Positions 22,201 through 36,650 of a stretch of 64,000 bases of DNA are shown here, one piece after another. The stretch's first letter is position 1. Each line of letters opens with the position of its first letter. The DNA lies in NCBI RefSeq assembly GCF_029633865.1, contig NC_079211.1, positions 143,520,690 through 143,584,689 of the forward strand, in the 5' to 3' direction. The notes below the pieces were generated by a model. It was not told where the DNA came from. It made no database searches and saw only the letters and a list, made by a program, of their open reading frames with translations. This DNA is from Lampris incognitus (taxonomy: Eukaryota > Chordata > Actinopteri > Lampriformes > Lampridae). The position numbers were made by a program, and so were the translations under genes.

Positions 22201-25200
22201 GATGGAAGAAGGGCAGGAGTACCATAACTCCGGACCTGGAAATCTCATCAATCATAGAATTGTTCACGTACTCCACACAAAGTCCCTGAGTTTATCTTGC
22301 AATATTGAAAACTTTCCATCCTGTACCGGAAATATTGAAATTGCAATCAGTAGCAAAGAAATTGGTCACTACTGTATTGGCTTCGGGGTGTTATGCCCCC
22401 TCCCAGGGGGTCTTGGTCCTACAATTCTATCCATCACTAACAGTCCTATAAGAATTGGTTTTGTCCTCCATTCCTCTCCCTCTCTCTCTCTCCAGCATTT
22501 ACAAGCTCATTATCAAATTCATGCTTTTCTTACAAATTTCACAGAAAGTCTTATTTTAGAAACTTGGAAGTGGATCTTTTTCAAGCTACAAGTCATAGAG
22601 AGCAAATGATTTTCTTATTTACTTAATTAGCGCCCATCACTTATTTTGTCAGTAAGGCCCAAGATAGAACAAGAGGTGAGGTGAAAGCTCCCCGTCAGAG
22701 ATTTTCCCTCAGTCTGTTTTTGTCAACAACCCTATGAACATATTGTGTTAACTGGCTTTAAACGATAATCCACATTTGAAATGTTTTTTTAAAACTTTGG
22801 CAGTGCGGAAGGGGAAAATCCTCGGAGGGCATGTTTTCACCTGACTATAGAATAATTTCAGCCGACTGTCTCACCGCACTGAACTGCAAGGTGATGACAC
22901 ACCTTTCCAAACCCATTTGTCACAATTTAAGTCAAGTCAAATCCTCTACCCATTGTTTATGTGGTTTGGACGCACTTTTTATTGTACCTCAAGGAAGCTG
23001 CACTGTACTGCTGACTTTAAGTCAAGGTCTATTTAAGCTTAGCCCATCTGTTTGCCGGACTGCTGTTGGGCAACTGCTCACCTTGCATTTCTCTGTTTGG
23101 TCATTCTTACTGTTCCTTTGCTGATGCACGTTTTTGCATTTGCAAATTTGCAAGTTTTGTGTTTGTAATGATGGTACCCTCTTGGCTAAGTTTATTCAGA
23201 AATTAACCTTAAAATAAATAAAAGGGTAAATAGATAATGACTAAAATACATTGTAGCATCACTACACCTCAGTCATTCTTAAGATTTTATTAGCACTTCT
23301 GAAGGAAGGTTAGGCCCGGTAACAAGCGCCACATAGCTTGTAACCCCATGTGAGTCATCGTGGAGGCAGGTCATTATGCAGACCCATTTAGATATAAAGT
23401 TAATCACACTTTATTTCATTTGGGCTTCTGGGTTATGAAATGCTGTGATTACCTAGAGGGAGTCAGAACTGGGTTAGTCCCCTTACATAGGACATTTTTA
23501 TAGACTTGCTTTTATATTTACTCTTTCTGGCATTGGTCTGACTGCCTTTAAAACTGCCATGCGCTGTTGACAGACCTAACATTGACTCAGGGACACTTAC
23601 TAACTATAGACCAATGTCCAACCATCTGGTTTCTATTTAAAAATACTGGAAGAATTTGTGGCTAAACACAAGGCTTTTGTGTCAAACAACAAGCTTTTCG
23701 AAACACCTCAATATGCCTTCTATCTATTGAACCAGCTCTCGGGACAAACTGTCTTCTGTTTGCAATAGGTTTTTATTCCATCTCGTGTTTGTGCAACTTG
23801 CTCTTCATGGCTGTCTTTGACACGAATAACCAAGGTATACTTGTACCGGCTCGTTCTTGGCTAATCCTGTCTGAGAGAAGACATTGTGTCTTACTTACAT
23901 GGTCCTCTAAATACCCTGGGGTGAAGGAACATTGGTGTCCTCCAGAGCTCGATCTGTGATCGTTTGCTTTTATCTTTATACATTTCACCTGCTGGCCATA
24001 TCATCCGCGGTTATGGACTCAATCTCCACCGTTATGCAGACAACACTCATTTGTATGTACCCATTAAGCCAAATGATCACTGAAAAAGTAATGCTAACTT
24101 TTGAATATTGTGTGGTCACCTAAATTCCATGGTCAAAAATTCCGGTATTGCGCTGATCTGACCCTTTATACCAAGCTACGCGTTCAGGAAACCACCAACT
24201 TTCCCACTGGACACCCCCCCCCCCCACTCACATCTGGCTTTTGCCTTTAGTGGGAAAGGTTAGAGTCGTTCCAGGGAAGCATGACTCTGCAGTCGTCACT
24301 GGTATTTACTGGCTCGGCAGCGATGGAAACATGACACGTGGGTACATATGCTAATTTCTGCCCCTTTTCCGGCGCGGTGTTATGACGCCCCTGCGGGTAA
24401 CTTCCGCGCCTCTTAATCGTCTCAGCCACAAATTCCGCCCAAGCAGCGCTCGAACATCGGTCCAGATTAGTCGGCACCGGGTTTGAAAAGGACGCCGAAT
24501 TAGCAACGGATGTATGTAAAAGAAGTAACCATCGTAACATTTTCGCTGGCCTCCATGTTGCTTTCTACTGTCCCTCCACGCCCCGACGTCATACCGGAAA
24601 CATCCCGGCGCATTCGTGACGTCAAACGTGACGCGTCAGAAAAAAATAGTAAAAACAAAAACAAAGGCGTCTTCGTCTACTGAGAGTGGGAAAAGAGTCG
24701 GTCGTCTATTTTCAGGGTTTCCCACATTTGAAAAACCCGCACATACGCGCTAATTTTGGTGGGAAAGGGGGGGGTATGAGACTGCTTTTTCCACCTTCAG
24801 ATCCCAACATCCCACATAAGGGCTGGGAAAAAATGGAAACAACACCCAGAAGGACAAGAACAAAACCCAGGAACTTGCTCTTGCTATGATGATGATGATC
24901 ATCATCATCATCATCACTGTTAGTACTGATGTTGGGTCTCTATCAATAATAACAGCAGCAGTGATAGATAGATGTTTTTACTCATATCAAGGTCAGTGTA
25001 TTGCCCAGATTATATTGGTCCAAAGATTTCCACCGGTATGGCATGGTGCCAACATACTGAGATATGATGATATCGGATCATCTTAATATATTTGAAATGT
25101 ATTATTCAGGATACTCGGATTGCAGTGAAATTAGACGAAGAAGCCACAATATCCGCATTTCTGGGAAACATGTCAGACACTATGTTGTAAAAACTATTTA

Positions 25201-27103
25201 CACACGGCCTGCTGAATTTTGACCTTTTTGATTCAAAATAGTTAGTGTACAACCCTAGGAATAATTTCAGTATCCCCCTGCTGTTGCAATACCTTTATCA
25301 GCCTCCTGTGCATCTGGTATAAAAAGGCTACTCCTCGATACATACCCAATAGGCTTGCGTAAACGGTGGAAGTCTTTGAGCACTTTCTCCACATCATTAT
25401 GGACCTTGCAGTCTTTGCCTTCCTTCACAAAGGTAGACCTGAAGAGTACAAAGGTGTTATGACATCACGCCTTGCTTTTTCACCCTCTATTATTGTCATC
25501 AATCAAATCTTACGTTATTCGGACACAAAAACAAAATACAACACAGGACAACAACATAGCTAAAACAGCAGTTCACAAGTCCACAGTGATTAAAACCTTA
25601 TACAATTATTCCAGTGTTTCCAGAAACAAGAGGAGTACCTTGTGTCACTTTGTGTGGGCTCGGTTAAAACCATTATAATCACATTCGTGGAATCAATTAA
25701 TCGACACATAAATTTGTACATAACATTCCTCAACACAGCATGAAAAGTGGGGACATTACTCGTCACAATCATATGACGTGCCCATCATATGACGTGTCCA
25801 TCATATGACGTGTCCATCATATGACGTGTCCATCATATGACTTGTCCATCTTGGAAGCTTGAGCAAGATTCTGAATGCATCGTTATGTGCTACTTGCAGC
25901 TTTTTCCATCCTTGTTTTGCTATAATTGCACCACAAATGGGCTGTATAGAGTGGAGTACAGCAGGCCCTAAAAAGAGCGGTTTTAACCTCATCTGTACAC
26001 AGATGACATTTGCGTGCCAGCATATTGGCTTGTGCATACAGTGTGCAACACTGACGCTGCACATCGTCTTCATCCCACAGATCATCCCTGATGGTGTGAC
26101 CCAAATATCTTACTTTGTTCACCACATTTAGTGCTTGGTCTGCCATGAGGAATGAAGGAAAATCTTGCTTCTGATCCTCCTCGGTTTTAGCAATCGTGAC
26201 AACACTCTAATGTACTCCTCTGTTTTCCGCTTATGTATAAATATCCCACCGGAGCTTCTAAGTGACTACAGATCCCTCAAAGTTCCTCACAGATTTTTGG
26301 TAACGCCATTCCCTCCTGGAAAGATAACACCGTCAAAGTTGTTGACGTCCAGCTTGGACAGGTCTTGCATTTGCATCATTCCCTGTCCATGACTGAAACG
26401 AGCCGCCTCCACCATCATGTTTCTATGTAATGGCCAAAAATAATCATAAATACTTCTTTGTGTTATTAGTAAAGTCAGATATGTAATTTACAAAATCAAG
26501 TAACCCATTGTACTGAGCTATGCTCTCTCTTCATTTCAGTGCACTAATTTGCTGTAACAAACACACCGGTTCTCCCCAGAAGCAGGCTGCTTTTTCAGAT
26601 GGTCCATCACGTGCATCTGCTGTTGATTCGGTGCGAACATCTGGAAGCGTGCGCCGTTGCGGCTCAGGTGATACATAGTGCTTAAGAAACAGTTGTGCAT
26701 TATATTTCTGTGCAGCACAATTCAACGATTTCGTTTCTGCAGAACAAACAAAAATCCCCATGCTGAGCTCAGCAGATATGATACTCACTATACTGCCTCG
26801 TGGACGTCTGTACCGTCCCACCAGCCGCATCCTGAAAACACCTAGGGTGAGGTTTTGGTTGGGAGTGATTCACAAATCAGACTACCAAGAGCGGTGGATT
26901 TTCCAGCTAATCACAGAATTGTTCACAATAGGATACCGTCGACCCATCCTGTCTGAGCCTGTGCTGTCTTGACATGTCTCACTTACCACTGCAATGTTGG
27001 TGTTTCCCCAGTTGCCATAGTCACCGTGATGCACGAAGCAGGCGGGCTGACGAGAGAGGGCGGCCAGTGTCTGTTTTGAAAGCAAAACCCTGCTTGCGAA
27101 CAT
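19223..27103 (-). CDS. ES1/GATD3-like mitochondrial protein, complete, 7 exons
   Basis: Member of the ES1 (GATD3/C21orf33) branch of the DJ-1/PfpI superfamily; fish ES1 is mitochondrial and abundant in cones. Exons from 5' to 3': 27103-26987, 26841-26789, 26680-26567, 26422-26291, 25438-25346, 19645-19480, 19357-19223. They total 810 nt, or 269 aa, close to the usual 268-270. The N-terminus [18 protein letters not shown] is a plausible mitochondrial presequence. Family blocks seen in order are [100 protein letters not shown] and [13 protein letters not shown]. Where the ES1 proteins I remember read GLCC, this protein has Gly170-Leu-Ser-Ser173, so it is probably a divergent paralogue. Intron 5 (5.7 kb) is full of LINE and SINE debris. 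Intron 6 is AT-AC. No frame breaks are seen. Confidence 0.9.
19358..19479 (-). other. U12-type AT-AC intron of the ES1/GATD3-like gene
   Basis: On the minus strand, exon 6 ends CCATAC and the intron starts ATATCCTTT, a perfect minor-spliceosome donor. The intron ends in AC at 19359-19358. The U12 branch motif CCTTGAC lies at 19377-19371, with its branch A 14 nt before the 3' splice site. Joining the exons here gives [13 protein letters not shown], which matches the ES1 family. The only GT donor nearby that keeps the frame open (GTTAAG, around 19443) would insert about a dozen non-homologous residues. Length is 122 nt. Confidence 0.88.
19966..20640 (-). mobile_element. RTE-like LINE, C-terminal end of reverse transcriptase
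   Basis: The minus strand encodes [20 protein letters not shown] and [20 protein letters not shown], a common fish LINE C-terminus. It is interrupted by a short dispersed repeat at about 20068-20150, with a 7-bp GCATGTC duplication, and by a SINE fragment near 20352-20399, flanked by CCCTCTAATAT on both sides. Confidence 0.75.
21505..21830 (-). mobile_element. tRNA-headed SINE, near full length
   Basis: Read on the minus strand, the head has an A-box-like GGCCCAGTGGTTAGCAC and a B-box-like GGGTTCGAACCC, followed by the shared SINE body. The 3' body differs from the copy at 31877 (a subfamily with CAGCTGCCCACTGCTCC). It lies in intron 5 of the ES1-like gene. Confidence 0.8.
23560..24130 (+). 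mobile_element. LINE reverse-transcriptase relic
   Basis: Pieces in several frames resemble NYRP-type and [18 protein letters not shown] (the YADD motif changed to YADN) of Rex1/L2-like RT. It is heavily degenerate and lies in intron 5 of the ES1-like gene. Confidence 0.65.
24247..24640. promoter_or_regulatory. CpG-rich, promoter-like segment inside the ES1-like gene's intron 5
   Basis: CpG density rises sharply compared with the flanking repeats. Around 24585-24635 there are TGACGTCA-like CRE half and full sites, CCGGAA (ETS) and GACGCGTCA. A 97-codon minus-strand frame (24540-24247) and an earlier ATG at 24557 in a good context follow it. I recognise no protein family, and I find no downstream exons on that strand. 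It may be an orphan or lncRNA promoter, or an old mobile-element promoter. Confidence 0.25.
25770..25849. repeat. Five-copy, 16-bp tandem repeat with CRE-like core
   Basis: Units of CATATGACGTGTCCAT repeat five times, with one C change in the first and one T change in the last. Each intact unit contains TGACGTG, close to a cAMP-response element. It abuts the LINE fragment that follows. Confidence 0.92.
25850..26150 (-). mobile_element. LINE C-terminal RT fragment
   Basis: A minus-strand frame of 87 codons (26146-25883) reads [31 protein letters not shown] and [11 protein letters not shown], a domain I know from fish non-LTR elements. It lies in the intron between exons 26422-26291 and 25438-25346 of the ES1-like gene. 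Confidence 0.75.
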
Positions 27104-28490
27104 GATGCAGCTTCAAACTCGCGACTCTTTACAGGAGAGATCTGACTTACTGCCACCTAGCCGGGACGACTTCTGACGGCTGCAGCATTGCTGAAGCGGT
27201 ATATATACCATCTAACGCCGTCCAAGTGACGTTGCCTCCTAAGCTCTCTTTACAGGAAAGGGAAGAGTCACTTTTTCTTTGCCTCAACTGACCTACTCCC
27301 TTCCTCAACACCCCCTCATTAAGGCCTTGTGCGTTGATCAAATTAATCCAACTCATCTGGCCAACGATGGAAGCAACCAGCTCTGCAATCAAGTCCAAAC
27401 ATGGACCGTCTGTGGCATTTAGAAATGAACTCTTAAAAAGCTGTTTTAAAAAAAAAAAAGGCAAGAAAAAGAAATGGCAAATGTCTGCCTTGGAAAATAT
27501 ACTGAAATCTGCAGCGTGTCGAGGCCTCCAACTACGCTCGCTGGTCGGCGCTCCCGTCATTTTCTATATCTGCATATTGTGTTGCGTGCAAAACGGGGTC
27601 ACCGATAGTGCTTTTTGCACCGCACCGCATGTAAAGTAACGCGGGAAGTAATGCCTGCCGTGTAAAGACATGCCCTTTAAAGTCTATTAGGTCGTAAGGC
27701 TCTTACTCTCCGTAATGCCGTGTGGCATCCACATCGTCTAGACATCGAACCTTTAAATACCCTCGTTAGGCGGAAGTGTCGAAGTTTATACGTTGCCTCT
27801 CGGTTCAACACTACATCTGCTTACGGCGCAGTTTATAGCGGCGGTTTTACCACCAGCTGGATTCTCGCCGTTCAGCTTCTAGGTCCCGCCACGAAGAAGA
27901 GAAGTGAGGCGAAAATGGGACATTTCTTTTTATTATGACCAGTGTTATGTAAAAACAGTCAATATTTCGCGTTACATTTGGACAGAGTGAAGAAAGGATA
28001 GCAAAAAAAAAACAAAAAAAAAAAAACGTGGGGAACAAAACGTAGAAATGTTGTAAACGGAAACAATGTGTCACCTACAAGTAATTACAACATTAACACA
28101 GCACAATGTTAAGCCTCGGGGGGAGGGGGGGGGGAGAGGGGGGCACCTTCTCTCAGAAGCTCCCACAGGTTTCTCCCAAAAGGGCTCATTTGAAGAAGGG
28201 AAAAGAAATCATGCATAGAGAACACACATTAACTGAAACGCAAGATAATCACAGAATACAAAGGAGGTTCGGCAAACTGATGAAAATGACAAGACCGACT
28301 TCTGTGGTGCAACTTCTATCAAATGCCGACTCTTATCATTGAGCAACAAAACACACTTTTTCTCTGCGAGCATCAAATCTAGTAGGCTGAAGCAAAGGGG
28401 GGGGGGGGAGGGGGGCATGCCATAATCATTCTCAAACACACACACACACACACAAGCAAACTTCCATTATCTGCAAAAAAAGCTTTTTAT
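27104..28490. other. Upstream region of the ES1-like gene; no gene seen
   Basis: This stretch includes the promoter side of the minus-strand ES1-like gene. It then holds A-rich and G-rich low-complexity sequence (G runs at 28117-28142 and 28397-28415) and a short CA array near 28437. Open frames here show no homology or splice structure I can support. Confidence 0.5.
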
Positions 28491-28494
28491 TTTC

Positions 28495-29160
28495 CTTGCG
28501 CCAGCCTCAAATACAGATCAAACCTGCCTCAGAAGCTGCTGATTCAGCTCTACACTGCAGTAATCCAGTCTGCCCTCTGCACACCCATCGCCGTCTGGCT
28601 TGGATCGGCCACCAGACAGGACAGCGACAGACCACAACGGGCAGCTAGGTCTGCAGAGGAAAAATCATTGGTGCCAACCTGCCCTGCATTCAGGGCTTAT
28701 ACACCTCCAGGCTCAGGAAACGGGCGGGCAGCATCACTGCAGACCCATCACACCCCGGTCACAACCTGTTCCAACTCCTCCCCTCTGGTAGGCGCTACAG
28801 AGCACTGCACCCCAAAACAACTAGTTTCTTTCCACAGGCTGTCATTCAAATGAATGCTTGACACAGTCAAATAAAGCCAACCATTTTGTACACGCTGTAC
28901 ATATATACGCATGCCGGTACACTCTGTCATGTCCATCTACCTCAGGCATGTACGTAAGCAACCTGCTAACATCTACCTCAGCATCTCTTGACATATTCTC
29001 TGCACCGCTGCACTTTGTCGCCTCTTATTTCACCTGTATAAGTCAATCCTTGTGTATATATTTGAAGATTGTTGCGTTGCTGTGTTGTTATTCTATGTTA
29101 AGTACACAGAGAGCTATGAAACCGGGGTCAACCCGCACGGCCGATAAACATCAGAATCAG
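28495..29160 (+). mobile_element. LINE 3' end: RT C-terminus plus 3' tail
   Basis: Translated pieces include LYTAVIQSALCTPIAVWLGS, DPSHPGHNLFQLLPSGRRYR and SFFPQAVIQMNA followed by a stop, the usual C-terminus of a fish LINE. The tail (CATGTCCATCTACCTCAG ... CCTGTATAAGTCAATCCTTG) recurs at 35745-36220. A further repeat scrap (ATCAGAATCAGAATC) follows to about 29225. Confidence 0.78.
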
Positions 29161-29945
29161 AATCAAGTTTATGGGCCACGTAGGTCTGCACATACATGGA
29201 ATTTGACCCCGGTTTCATGGCTCTCTCAACACGACGCTGATCCTAAAAGTGATTCACAGAGAGAGGGGAAGAAGAAAAAAATAAGACGTATAGCACTATG
29301 GACAATCACTTAATAAATAAAGGTATATTTGATATAAAAAGGAAATATCTAAAACAATTTTGTCGATGATTTTTTTTTTTTACATTTTGGAACCAATCTA
29401 GAGACATGTAGCAAGCATATCAAAAATGTGTTCAAACGAACTACGCTCGATGATGTTCCTTCCATGTCCAACCGGGGGGGGGGGGGGGGAATAGCTGCTG
29501 CGGCGCACTGCCGACAGCCTAACTTCAAAAACTGGCATCTGAAGTAGTTGTGACTTCTAAACAATCAAATCAGTCACTGGTGATGACTCATAAAACAGCA
29601 CACCGTGTGGTTTATTAGTTTCCTTTACATGTAAGCACCAAATCCTAAGAGCCATTTACATGCAAACCACTAAAAGCTTCAGTGGTGAAAGTATCAACGC
29701 TTTAGTTTCTGCCACCACCAAAGAAAGTTTTCATGCACCAAGCACCAGCAATTGAGGACTATGTGCGCTCGTTGTACACTTCGGCTTCATTATGGAAAAG
29801 AGAGAATTTGCAAAGATATCCACTTGAGAGCTACTGAATCACACTTTTTTTTTTTTTTACGTGTATTTCTCTGTTGATCCGGCCAATAGCAGCGCCCATA
29901 GAAAAGCACGTATAATCAGACAGAAACGAGGCCTGCTCGGCTACA

Positions 29946-33854
<3,909 letters not shown>

Positions 33855-34140
33855 GATCACCGCCGACCGACTGTTGCAGTGTCCCTCCGCGCGTTAAGGT
33901 CAGCGAATTGGCCACGCACGTCTCTCTCCCCCCGCCCGCCCGCCCCCCCGACGGCCCAACGCTAACGATCCGACCCACGCCAACAGACCGGCTATGCGCG
34001 ACACGGCTAACGGTATATAGCTTCAACAGCGCTGTTGATCCGCACACGACGGGTCAAGCCCAAGAACAATGCGGAAGGGTGGACAATAGACGAGCGGGCC
34101 TTCGGGCCTGTGCCGTGTTGTTGTTGTTAGCTCGGTAAGC
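33855..34140 (-). promoter_or_regulatory. CpG-rich tmem127 promoter / 5' UTR region
   Basis: The sequence upstream of the tmem127 start is dense in CpG and GC-rich motifs, with several short frames that overlap on both strands and no coding signal. It fits a CpG-island promoter. No TATA box stands out. The exact start of transcription cannot be placed from sequence. Confidence 0.4.
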
Positions 34141-34503
34141 TAACGTCAGTTTTTCTCCCAAACACGAGCCGGTGAACTTAACGGAATACCAAAACCAGAG
34201 GACAGAGGTCTGACATGAAGCTAATGGGCTGACCTGGCGTTAGAGAATCCGGTAATTTGGTCGAGGGGAGGGGGGCAGAAAAACAAACAAAGACAAATTA
34301 AAAAAAAAACAAAACAAAAGACAGCTGGCTTCCCGTACAAAAGGCTCTTCCTTGTTCATGCCATTCTTCGTCGTGGATTAAAACGCAACAAGCTGAAGAT
34401 GAAAGCGACCGGGGTCTCCCCCTACCGGCGGGTTCTAGAATGACAACCCAACGCGGACGCTGCCAGACACGGACCGACGTGGGACCTTGACCAAACGAGG
34501 GGG

Positions 34504-34672
34504 TCCAAACGCGTCGTTAAAGGGGGGCAAACACATCATTAAAGGGGGGGCATCAAGGGAGGCAAACGCGTCATTAAAGGGGGGGGGGCATCAAGGGAGG
34601 CAAACGCGTCATTAAAGGAGGGGCATCAAGGGAGGCAAACGCGTCATTAAAGGGAGGGGCATCAAGTTCACC
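34504..34672. repeat. Minisatellite, about 40-bp unit
   Basis: Repeats of CAAACGCGTCATTAAAGG followed by a G run and GCATCAAGGGAGG, four to five copies of slightly varying length. It lies in the tmem127-ciao1 intergenic region. Apart from this and the TG...CA elements, 34141-36650 holds LINE tails and no gene. Confidence 0.9.
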
Positions 34673-34845
34673 GCTATTCTTGCGTGTCGGAGGACCGAGT
34701 ATGAAAAGTGAGAGTACCCAGCAGTACGGGGAACCTAACAAGAGTAAGCATACGAAGAAGATACACTGAAGAAAAGTTGTTTTGTTTGTTTGTTTGTTTG
34801 TTTTTTAACAGAACAGGAGGGAGACTAGTCTAAATTATAACATAG

Positions 34846-34986
34846 TGTAGCAGGGGACAACGCAACCACAGGAAGTGCCGCGGCCGGGAAGCGAACCCGT
34901 ATCGCCCGCACCGCAGGAGGCATCGCTAACCGCTAGACTAAAGCAGATCCAGCGACCAGCGTGTCTTCTTATCCATGCACGTTACA
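34846..34986 (-). mobile_element. TG...CA element with tRNA-like boxes, copy A (141 bp)
   Basis: In reverse orientation it begins TGTAACGTGCATGG and ends CTACA. It is flanked by ATAG on both sides (34842-34845 and 34987-34990). The body holds an A-box-like TAGCGGTTAGCGATG and a B-box-like GGGTTCGCTTCCCGG, somewhat altered. It could be a solo LTR-like unit or a short integrase-type DNA element. Confidence 0.75.
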
Positions 34987-35263
34987 ATAGAAAAGGTGAG
35001 ATAGCGGTTAGATTCCACGGCCGTGACAGTGCACAGAGTGGGGAAAAGTACAGGAAAGCAACATGGCTGGATAATGGATCGCTGACGCTTTTCAAGATTC
35101 AAAGATTTCTTTGTCATATACTTCATGTACAAGTACAATAAGCATTGAAATGAGTTTTTTTGGTAACTCAAAAACTGTGCAGTAAGAGAAATGAACCCCA
35201 AAATAAAATGAGAATAAAAAAAACCAATACTGTAGCGTGCATGGATCATCGCTGCAATACAAT

Positions 35264-35397
35264 TGTAAACTACTGATAAGACACGTTAGCCCCTAGCTAG
35301 CGGGTCTGACCCTTTAGCCGAGCGGTTAGTGATGTCTCCTTGTGGTGCAGTACACCCGTATCGAATCCCGCACCGGGCAAGAAAATAACCGGTTACA
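35264..35397 (+). mobile_element. TG...CA element, divergent copy D (134 bp)
   Basis: Starts TGTAAACTACTG and ends CGGTTACA, flanked by CAAT at 35260-35263 and 35398-35401. The body has CCGAGCGGTTAGTGATG and a B box TATCGAATCCCGC that looks more tRNA-like than in the other copies. A fragment starting TGTAGCGTGCATGG at 35231 precedes it. Confidence 0.7.
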
Positions 35398-35452
35398 CAA
35401 TTAATAAAAAAGACATCCGGGGAGTATAAAGAAGGTATATCCAGTTATATAT

Positions 35453-35609
35453 TGTAACGTGCATGGATAAGTAGACACGCTGGCCGCTGGCTGGCGGGTT
35501 TGACCTTTCAGTCGAGCGGTTAGCGATGTCTCCTGCGGTGCAGGCGATAAGGGTTCGCTTCCCGGCCGCGGCACTTCCTGTGGTTGCGTTGTCCCCCAAA
35601 TTCGCTACA
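35453..35609 (+). mobile_element. TG...CA element with tRNA-like boxes, copy B (157 bp)
   Basis: Starts TGTAACGTGCATGG and ends TTCGCTACA, flanked by ATAT at 35449-35452 and 35610-35613. It contains GTCGAGCGGTTAGCGATG and GGGTTCGCTTCCCGGCCG. A GT microsatellite follows directly. Confidence 0.78.
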
Positions 35610-35744
35610 ATATGTGTGTGTGTGTGTGTGTGTGTATAGTTGCAAGATTCAATACAAGTAGAAGTACCACAGTTTCTAGCTGCGACAGCCACTCAAACCA
35701 CCATGCAAGATAACAGCCAGCTCATCGGGGCCAGTTAGAGGTCA

Positions 35745-36220
35745 GGTGTCTTGCTCAACAAGATTGCTTAACGCTGTCAATAAATCCAACCATTTTTTAC
35801 ATGCTGTTGTACGTATACTGGTACACCCTGCCATGTCCATCTACCTGCTACCATCTACCTACATTTCAGCATCTCTGATATATTCTCTGCACCATTGCAC
35901 CTTACCGCCTCTTACTTCGCCTGTATAAGTCAATCCTTGTGTATATATCTGACGATTGTTGTGTTGTAGTGTTGCTGTACTATTGTAACGTGCATGGATA
36001 AGTAGACACGCTGGCCGCTGGCTGGCGGGTCTGACCCTTTAGTCGAGCGGTTAGCGGTGTCTCCTGCGGAGCGGGCGATACGGGTTCGCTTCCCGGCCGC
36101 GGCAGTTCCTGTGGCTGCGTTGTCCCCCGAATTCGCTACACTATATTAAGCACATTGAGAGAGCCACGAAACCCGAGTCACATCCCATGTAGTGCACATG
36201 GCCAATAAAACGTGATTCTG
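35745..36220 (+). mobile_element. LINE 3' tail, interrupted by copy C
   Basis: Shares CATGTCCATCTACCTGC, GCATCTCTGATATATTCTC and CCTGTATAAGTCAATCCTTG with the LINE end at 28860-29110. It resumes after the inserted element with CTATATTAAGCACATTGAG and ends near GGCCAATAAAACGTGATTC. Confidence 0.75.
35984..36140 (+). mobile_element. TG...CA element with tRNA-like boxes, copy C (157 bp)
   Basis: Same length and ends as copy B. It is inserted in the LINE tail at 35745-36220 with CTAT on both sides (35980-35983 and 36141-36144). The A-box-like and B-box-like segments are intact (GTCGAGCGGTTAGC, GGGTTCGCTTC). Confidence 0.82.
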
Positions 36221-36650
36221 CTTCTCAAGGACACTTCGACATTGTCGCAAAGGAGCCGAGGATCAAACCGGCAACGCCACCCCGCAGACAGTGACTACTG
36301 CGATTCATCATCCGGATCAGCAGGGGGCGATAATGCGCTTTTAATGCTAGATGACAACCGTCGTTAAAACGCAAAAAAAACAAGTAAAAGCGAGGAGAGG
36401 GAGTTAGCGCTAACATCGTTCGACGGGTAAAAACAAAGCAAGGAAAGCAAGGGAACAGATTTGTTTATTCTTTGTTTTTTTGCAGAACCCGCTTGCGTCA
36501 AGTGGTCCACCCCGCCGTAGGACACACCGCTGAATTCTGCGAAATTGCGTAGCGTTACGGTCAGGTGTCGGGCATCGGCAGTACCGCCGCACTGCTAGCG
36601 GACATAGGCGCGGCTAAGTCGGCCAGCAGCTGAGCTCGTCGCGGGAGATA

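Noticed and set aside
22199-22609. 136-codon plus-strand frame
   Set aside because: No domain, no family and no splice context; it lies in an intron of the opposite-strand gene.
26681-26707. Acceptor at 26708 for exon 3 of the ES1-like gene
   Set aside because: Joining there creates a stop. The acceptor at 26681 gives [14 protein letters not shown], which fits the family.
27147-27560. 137-codon minus-strand frame upstream of the ES1-like gene
   Set aside because: Low-complexity Phe/Leu stretch, no homology recognised, no splice borders.
34860-36110. Possible true tRNA genes (A and B boxes)
   Set aside because: The boxes occur inside repeated TG...CA elements, and I could not fold a full cloverleaf with matching acceptor stem around them.
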